NCBI RefSeq assembly: GCF_963931595.1
Contig: NZ_OZ007030.1
Span: 2,348,481 to 2,412,480 of the forward strand
DNA length: 64,000 nucleotides
Reading direction: 5' to 3'
From: an uncultured Subdoligranulum sp.
Lineage (GTDB): Bacteria; Bacillota; Clostridia; Oscillospirales; Ruminococcaceae
Shown here: positions 57,505-64,000 of the stretch, piece after piece
Position numbering within the stretch: the first letter of the stretch is position 1
How the letters are laid out: every line of letters begins with the position of its first letter
Program-made: the position numbers and the translations under genes
Notes under the pieces: generated by a model
What the model was told of the DNA's origin: nothing
The model's input: only the letters and a program-made list of their open reading frames with translations
Database searches by the model: none

Positions 57505-57580
57505 TGGTGGAGATAAAGGGATTCGAACCCTTGACCCCCTGCTTGCAAAGCAGGTGCTCTCCCAACTGAGCTATACCCCC
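57505..57580 (-). tRNA. tRNA-Ala (anticodon TGC)
   Basis: 76 nt with encoded CCA; acceptor GGGGGTA / TATCTCC with GU pairs; anticodon loop TTTGCAA. Spacer tRNA upstream of tRNA-Ile. Confidence 0.96.
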
Positions 57581-57846
57581 GCGCCTTTATCAGCGTTTCG
57601 GGTTTCGCTGTCCCTTATGCTTTTTTGAGGTATCCACCGCAGAATCTACTTCCATCAAGCCACCTGTTCGGTGGCCGATCTGGTAGGTTCGGCTCCGCTT
57701 GCGCTTCGCCGCCTGCTGCATCGCGCCTTGCGCGATTCCGAATCATAGATTCGGAGGCATCAGGATCCCTCAAAATTGAACAATACTGAAACTTGCTTCC
57801 CTGTCCATCCACTCAAAGACCAGCTTTGACTGAATGTCTGACTCCC

Positions 57847-59378
<1,532 letters not shown>

Positions 59379-59574
59379 ATGGTATTAAATCACTTTATAA
59401 GTGTTTAATCTTGTAAATCACTCAGACACAATCGCTTGCGTCCTGTTTGAATTACTTGTAATTTGGAATTGATTTACGTGGGTTTCCAAACCCACGATAA
59501 GGTTCCACAAGTTTCAGTTTTGTTCAATTTTCAAGGTCCTGCTCGCTGTTCGCATCTTGCGTGACAGCCTATTT

Positions 59575-59754
59575 ATTATATCTCATGAAGTTCGTTTTGT
59601 CAAGAACTTTTTTGAGATTTTTTTGAAGTTTTTTCGGGAGCCAAGCTCCCGAAAAGCCTTCAAAGGCTGTTGTTATGCGGTTTTCAGCGGCTGTCTGTGT
59701 CGCTCTCGCGCCGGACAGCTTGACTATAATACCACCCCGTAAAGCGTTTGTCAA
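59575..59754 (-). promoter_or_regulatory. Tandem rRNA promoters P1 and P2
   Basis: On the minus strand P1 is TTGACA (59754-59749), 17 bp, TATTAT (59731-59726). P2 is TTGACA (59603-59598), 17 bp, TATAAT (59580-59575). Both are near-perfect. The stretch 59379-59574 is 16S leader; 59755-59915 holds no gene. Confidence 0.85.
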
Positions 59755-59915
59755 CACCTTTTTTCAATTTTTTTGACAAATTTTTCGGGCAGTTTTTGGG
59801 CACCCTGTATATTGTTGTGGGAAGGTGTCGATACCACAAGAACCGGGTCCAGGCTGTGTGAAGGAGGCTTTTTTCTATTATATAAGGTATAGAGAAGATT
59901 GTACAAAGGTTTTAC

Positions 59916-59944
59916 TTGCGGTTTGGCTCCAGAGAGCTTATACT
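59916..59944 (+). promoter_or_regulatory. Promoter of the corA-type gene
   Basis: TTGCGG (59916-59921), 17 bp, TATACT (59939-59944). Confidence 0.55.
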
Positions 59945-59979
59945 GGTAAGACAGTATATAGGTACAGGTGGACAGGCCC

Positions 59980-60921
59980 ATGATGAAGATTTACCGCACA
60001 AGAGACAAACTGCTGACCCGGGCAGACAATATGGAAGAAGGCAGCTGGGTATGCCTGACGGCCCCCAGCGAGGCCGAGGTGCGTCAGGTGGCCGCCACGC
60101 TGGACATCGAGCCGGACGACCTGTTTGCCGCCACCGACCCCGAAGAATCGGCCCGTATCAGTCTGGAGGACGGATACACCGTCATCATCGTGGACATTCC
60201 CTACCAGCTGCCCGGCGCCGATGAGGGTTCCTACTCCACCATCCCCATGGGCATCCTGCTGACCCAGGAGCTGGTGGTCACCGTCTGTTCAGTGGAGACG
60301 CCGGTGATCGGGGACTTCACCTCCTGCCGGGTGAAGGGCTTTTCCACCCGGAAAAAGATGCGGTTCGTCTACCAGCTGCTCTACCGTGCCGCCACCATGT
60401 ACCAGCAGGAGCTGCGGCTCATCGACCGCCGGCGGCAGGCGCTGGAGAAAAACCTTTCGGGGGATCTGCGGGACAGTGATTTGGTGGAGCTCCACGGGCT
60501 GGAATCCACCCTGGTCTACTTTGCCACCAGTCTGCGTGCCAACGCCACGGTCCTGGACCGTCTGACCCGCTACAAGCGGCTGGAACAGTATCCCGACGAC
60601 CGGGAACTGCTGGACGATGTCATCGTGGAGATCCGCCAGGCCATCGAGATGACCAGCATCTACCGGGACGATATCAAAGGTACGCGGGAACTGTTCAGTT
60701 CCATCCTGGACAACCGCCTGAACAACGCCATGAAATACCTGACCAGCATCACCCTGCTGATGGCTGTGCCCACCGTGGTCAGCGGCCTGTACGGCATGAA
60801 CGTGTCGTCGGAGGGCATGCCCTTTGCCAGCAGCGCCGCCGGTTTCGGCATCGTGCTGGGGCTGACCCTCATCATCTGCGCGGTGACGGCCTGGTTCCTG
60901 CACAAAAAACACATGCTGTAA
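59980..60921 (+). CDS. corA: CorA-family magnesium/divalent cation transporter
   Basis: 313 residues. A large N-terminal cytoplasmic alpha/beta domain and long helix are followed by two C-terminal membrane helices joined by the family signature YGMNV. It forms pentameric Mg2+ (or Co2+/Ni2+) channels. ATG 59980 is chosen: AGGTGG lies 8 nt upstream; GTG 59968 overlaps that site. A terminator follows at 60927-60968. Confidence 0.92.
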   Translation: MMKIYRTRDKLLTRADNMEEGSWVCLTAPSEAEVRQVAATLDIEPDDLFAATDPEESARISLEDGYTVIIVDIPYQLPGADEGSYSTIPMGILLTQELVVTVCSVETPVIGDFTSCRVKGFSTRKKMRFVYQLLYRAATMYQQELRLIDRRRQALEKNLSGDLRDSDLVELHGLESTLVYFATSLRANATVLDRLTRYKRLEQYPDDRELLDDVIVEIRQAIEMTSIYRDDIKGTRELFSSILDNRLNNAMKYLTSITLLMAVPTVVSGLYGMNVSSEGMPFASSAAGFGIVLGLTLIICAVTAWFLHKKHML

Positions 60922-60926
60922 CGCCG

Positions 60927-60968
60927 AACCCCTGTCCGGAAAAATCCGGGCGGGGGGTTTTCTTTTGG
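60927..60968 (+). terminator. Terminator after corA
   Basis: CCCCTGTCCGG / CCGGGCGGGG hairpin followed by TTTTCTTTT. Confidence 0.75.
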
Positions 60969-61059
60969 GGGGTGCTGTGGTACAATATACTGATATATGG
61001 AGTTTTCTCCGTATGGTAACGTATAGAGGCAACCTGAGGGATGGAAAGGACAATCGACC

Positions 61060-62907
61060 ATGTGTGGATTTGTTGGTTTTACCGGGCTGCGCGAAGGGCG
61101 TGAAGCGATCCTGCACAAAATGGCGGACCGCATCATCCACCGCGGCCCCGATATGGAAGGGTATCACCTGAGCGGCGACACCCCCGCCACCGCCGTGGCG
61201 CTGGGTTTCCGCCGGCTGAGCATCATCGACCTGGCGGCAGGCCGTCAGCCCATGTACAATGAGGACGGCACCGTCGTCTGCGTCTTCAACGGCGAAATCT
61301 ACAACTTCATGGACCTGCGCACCGAGCTGCAGGCCAAGGGGCACATCTTCAAGACCCACTGCGACACCGAGGTCATCCTCCACGGCTACGAGGAGTACGG
61401 CAACAAGCTGGCCGCCATGCTGCGGGGCATGTTCGCCTTTGTGGTGTACGACACCAAGACCAACGTCATGTACGGCGCCCGGGACATCTTCGGCGTCAAG
61501 CCCTTCTACTACACCCAGACCGATGCGGGCGAGCTGCTCTTCGGTTCCGAGATCAAGAGCCTGCTGGAGCATCCCGGCTTCCGCCGGGAGGTCAACCCCG
61601 AGGCGCTGCGTCCCTACCTGACCTTCCAGTACAGTGCCATGAACGAGACCTTCTTCAAGGGCACCTACAAGATGCCCCCCGCCCACTGGTTCGAGTACAA
61701 GGACGGCAAGATGCACATGGAGCGCTACTGGGACGTGGATTTCCGCCACAAGACCAGCATGAGCTTCGAGGACTGCGCCAGCCAGATCGACGCCCGGGTG
61801 CGGGAGTCGGTGGCGGCTCACCGCATCAGCGACGTGAAGGTGGGTTCCTTCCTGTCGGGCGGCGTGGATTCCAGCTATATCACCGCCTGCCTGATGCCGG
61901 ACGACACCTTCTCGGTGGGCTTCGAGACCCCCGACGGCGGCCACAAGTTTGACGAGACCACCGAGGCTGCCGAGCTGTCCCAGAAGCTGGGCATCCACAA
62001 CTACCGGGAGATGCTCACCAAGGAACAATGCCTGGACGCCTTCGCGGACATCCAGTACCACATGGACGAGCCCCAGTCCAACCCGTCCTCGGTGCCGCTC
62101 TACTTCCTGTGCCAGCTGGCCCGCCGCCATGTGACGGTGGTGCTGTCCGGCGAGGGCGCCGACGAGATCTACGCCGGCTACGAGTGGTACGCCGACACCC
62201 ACCTGATGCAGGAGTACAAGCATCTGCCGCTGCCGCTGCGCCATCTGGCCAGCGACGTGAGCCAGCATCTGCCCTACTTCAAGGGGCATGACTTCATCAT
62301 CAAGGGCAGCGGCCGTCCCGAGGACTGGTTCATCGGGCAGGCGCTGGTCTTCACCGAGCAGGAAGCCTACGACATCCTGAAGCCGAAATACCGGGTGGGT
62401 CCCGCCGCCCGGGAGGTGGCTGCGCCCATCTACGACCGGGTGAAGGACCTGCCGGAGCTGGAGAAGAAGCAGTATCTGGACCTGAACCTCTGGCTGCCCG
62501 GCGACATTCTGCTGAAGGCCGACAAGATGAGCATGGCCCATTCGCTGGAGCTGCGGGTACCTTATCTTGACCGGGAAGTGCTGCGGGAAGCCGCCACCTA
62601 CCCTGTCAACTACAAGATCGCCGGCGACACCAAGGCCGTGCTGCGGGCCGCCGCCAACAAGACGCTGCCCGACGCCTGGGCCAACCGCACCAAAAAGGGC
62701 TTCCCGGTGCCCATCGCCAAGTGGCTGGAAGACCCGGCCTTCTCGGCCAAGGTGCGCGCCAAGTTCGAGAGCGACGTGGCCGCCGAGTACTTCGACCAGG
62801 ACAAGCTGGTGGCCATGCTGGCCGACCCGCGCCACGACCGCCGCAAGATCTGGACGGCCTACACCTTCCTGACCTGGCACGAACAGTTCTTTGAGAAGTG
62901 GGCGTAA
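61060..62907 (+). CDS. asnB: Glutamine-hydrolysing asparagine synthase (AsnB family)
   Basis: 615 residues. The N-terminal class II amidotransferase domain has nucleophile Cys2 (MCGFVGF) and NGEIYNF; the C-terminal synthase domain has PP-loop SGGVDSS and VLSGEGADEIYAGY. It may make L-asparagine, but it sits directly before an ATP-grasp ligase, an arrangement that also fits amidation of peptidoglycan D-Asp. A weak -10 (TACAAT, 60981-60986) precedes it. Confidence 0.92.
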   Translation: MCGFVGFTGLREGREAILHKMADRIIHRGPDMEGYHLSGDTPATAVALGFRRLSIIDLAAGRQPMYNEDGTVVCVFNGEIYNFMDLRTELQAKGHIFKTHCDTEVILHGYEEYGNKLAAMLRGMFAFVVYDTKTNVMYGARDIFGVKPFYYTQTDAGELLFGSEIKSLLEHPGFRREVNPEALRPYLTFQYSAMNETFFKGTYKMPPAHWFEYKDGKMHMERYWDVDFRHKTSMSFEDCASQIDARVRESVAAHRISDVKVGSFLSGGVDSSYITACLMPDDTFSVGFETPDGGHKFDETTEAAELSQKLGIHNYREMLTKEQCLDAFADIQYHMDEPQSNPSSVPLYFLCQLARRHVTVVLSGEGADEIYAGYEWYADTHLMQEYKHLPLPLRHLASDVSQHLPYFKGHDFIIKGSGRPEDWFIGQALVFTEQEAYDILKPKYRVGPAAREVAAPIYDRVKDLPELEKKQYLDLNLWLPGDILLKADKMSMAHSLELRVPYLDREVLREAATYPVNYKIAGDTKAVLRAAANKTLPDAWANRTKKGFPVPIAKWLEDPAFSAKVRAKFESDVAAEYFDQDKLVAMLADPRHDRRKIWTAYTFLTWHEQFFEKWA

Positions 62908-62983
62908 TTTCTCAAAGTAGGGCAACAGCCGCCCACGCTTCGTAAACCTTTTCCCAGATAATTCCGGGGTAAATCCCCCTGCA

Positions 62984-63027
62984 GGTGTCGCTGTTGTCGG
63001 CGCATGTCCGCCAGCAGCGACCTTTTT
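62984..63027 (+). terminator. Terminator after asnB
   Basis: GTCGCTGTTG / CAGCAGCGAC hairpin followed by CTTTTT. It may limit expression of the next gene relative to asnB. Confidence 0.7.
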
Positions 63028-63067
63028 ACAGCAGATTCTTCTATACCAAGGAGATGCAATTTTTGCC

Positions 63068-64000
63068 ATGAACACCGATCTGATCCCTGTATTCCTGGGT
63101 GCCGACCTGAACTGCTACAACTTTGCCCGGGCCTTCCATGAGGCCTACGGGGTGGAGAGCTACGCCTTCGGCCGGTACGCCATGGCGCCCACCAAGTATT
63201 CCAAGATCATCCACTTCACCATCGTGCCGGACATCGACAACGAACCCACCATGCTGAAGGTCCTCCACGACTTCGCCAAGGAGCACGCCGGCAAGAAGCT
63301 CTACCTCTTCGGCTGCACCGACGACTACGCGGCGATGATCATCCGCCGCAAGGCCGAACTGCCCGAGTATATCGCCCCCAGCCCCGCCGCCGACCTCTAC
63401 GGCCTGATCCAGAAAAAGGCCGAGTTCTACGAAGTCTGCGACAAGTTCGGCATTCCCTACCCCACCACGAAAGTCCTCACCGCGCCGGCGGAGGCCGCCG
63501 AACTCACCGAGGACAAGCTGGGCTTTGCCTATCCGATTATTGTGAAGCCTTCTTCCAGTGTGGCTTACTGGAAATTCCCCTTTGACGGCATGAAGAAGGT
63601 CTACACCGCCGCCACCCCCGAGGAGGCAGCCTCCATCGTCAGACAGATCTACGCTTCGGGCTACCCTGACAAGATGATCCTGCAGAAGATGGTGCCGGGC
63701 GGCGACGACCACATGCGGGTGCTCACCGCTTTCTCGGACGAGAACGGCAAGGTGCGGGCCATGTGCCTGGGCCACACCATGGTGGAGGAGCACACCCCCC
63801 ACGGGCTGGGCAACCATGCGGCCATCGTCACCGAGGACACCACCGCCCTGCCCCTGGTGGAGAACATCCGCCAGATGCTGGAAGCCTGCCACTACACCGG
63901 CTTTTCCAACTTCGACATCAAGTGGTCGGGCGAGCCGGGGGATTTCCGGGTGTTTGAGATCAACCTCCGCCAGGGCCGCAGCAACTACTATGTGACCGCC
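63068..64000 (+). CDS. ATP-grasp carboxylate-amine ligase (D-aspartate ligase-like), runs off window
   Basis: First 311 codons of an ATP-grasp enzyme. N-terminal pre-ATP-grasp domain (VFLGADLNCYNFARAFHEAY), ATP-binding strand PIIVKPSSSVAYWKF and metal site FEINLRQGRSNYYV. The family includes D-aspartate ligases that build the Asp/Asn crossbridge of peptidoglycan. AAGGAG is 14 nt before ATG 63068, which is long; a 5-codon frame (ATG 63054) overlaps the start. The substrate is inferred from family and from the asnB neighbour. Confidence 0.8.
   Translation, partial: MNTDLIPVFLGADLNCYNFARAFHEAYGVESYAFGRYAMAPTKYSKIIHFTIVPDIDNEPTMLKVLHDFAKEHAGKKLYLFGCTDDYAAMIIRRKAELPEYIAPSPAADLYGLIQKKAEFYEVCDKFGIPYPTTKVLTAPAEAAELTEDKLGFAYPIIVKPSSSVAYWKFPFDGMKKVYTAATPEEAASIVRQIYASGYPDKMILQKMVPGGDDHMRVLTAFSDENGKVRAMCLGHTMVEEHTPHGLGNHAAIVTEDTTALPLVENIRQMLEACHYTGFSNFDIKWSGEPGDFRVFEINLRQGRSNYYVTA

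Noticed and set aside
60289..63075. 928-codon minus-strand open frame
   Set aside because: It is antisense to corA and asnB, whose GC-rich third positions remove stops on the other strand; its translation has no family features.

Overview
The window looks like a gut Clostridia chromosome, probably Oscillospiraceae/Ruminococcaceae of the Faecalibacterium-Subdoligranulum-Gemmiger type. This rests on the low-GC Gram-positive rRNA operon with tRNA-Ala and tRNA-Ile in the spacer, a SigI/RsgI pair, a starch-use locus, and conjugative-element genes typical of gut Firmicutes. The genus is inference.

Layout. (1) 1-10.1 kb: element A, a decayed integrative conjugative element (ICE) remnant. It holds the 5' end of a CD1108-like gene, an MBL-fold lipoprotein, an XRE regulator and a DNA-damage module (Y-family polymerase split by a group II intron, LexA/S24-like repressor, SRAP protein). 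It ends in a deletion scar that joins parM to the 3' half of virB4. (2) 10.3-19.6 kb: a starch/maltodextrin locus on the minus strand: three-module starch-binding surface protein, MalE/F/G-type ABC importer, GH13 neopullulanase-like enzyme, LacI regulator and secreted CGTase-like amylase. The binding protein and secreted amylase would act on starch outside the cell, the importer would take up oligosaccharides, and the cytoplasmic GH13 would cleave them. (3) 20.1-38.6 kb: element B, a paralogous and more complete ICE module (VirB4, PrgI, TrbL/VirB6, Maff2-like, VirD4, PcfB, DUF4314, ParM/ParR). It carries a RelE/Phd-type toxin-antitoxin pair, a second group II intron inside virD4 and a PAPS-reductase-like/DUF4240 pair. 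Only the C-terminus of its relaxase remains, next to an IS200-like element, so it is probably immobile. (4) 38.7-47.3 kb: a FtsX-type ABC exporter, a small secreted protein, an XRE regulator and an agr-type quorum-sensing operon (AgrA, AgrC, AgrB and a short AgrD). (5) 47.7-53.4 kb: two more copies of the IS200-like element, a tRNA-Lys fragment joined to a truncated surface-protein gene, a SigI-RsgI operon with extremely Asp-rich proteins, and covarying palindromic repeats. (6) 53.4-59.8 kb: an rRNA operon on the minus strand ending in tRNA-Lys(CTT), with a 104-bp tandem array of tRNA-Lys 5' pieces between 5S and the tRNA. (7) 59.9-64 kb, plus strand: CorA-type transporter, asparagine synthase and an ATP-grasp ligase that runs off the window.

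The most notable items are the short agrD gene; three IS200-like copies all placed at the U-tract of intrinsic terminators; the tRNA-Lys fragment array; the in-frame read-through between a group II intron reverse transcriptase and a Y-family polymerase; and the two paralogous ICE remnants flanking the starch locus.
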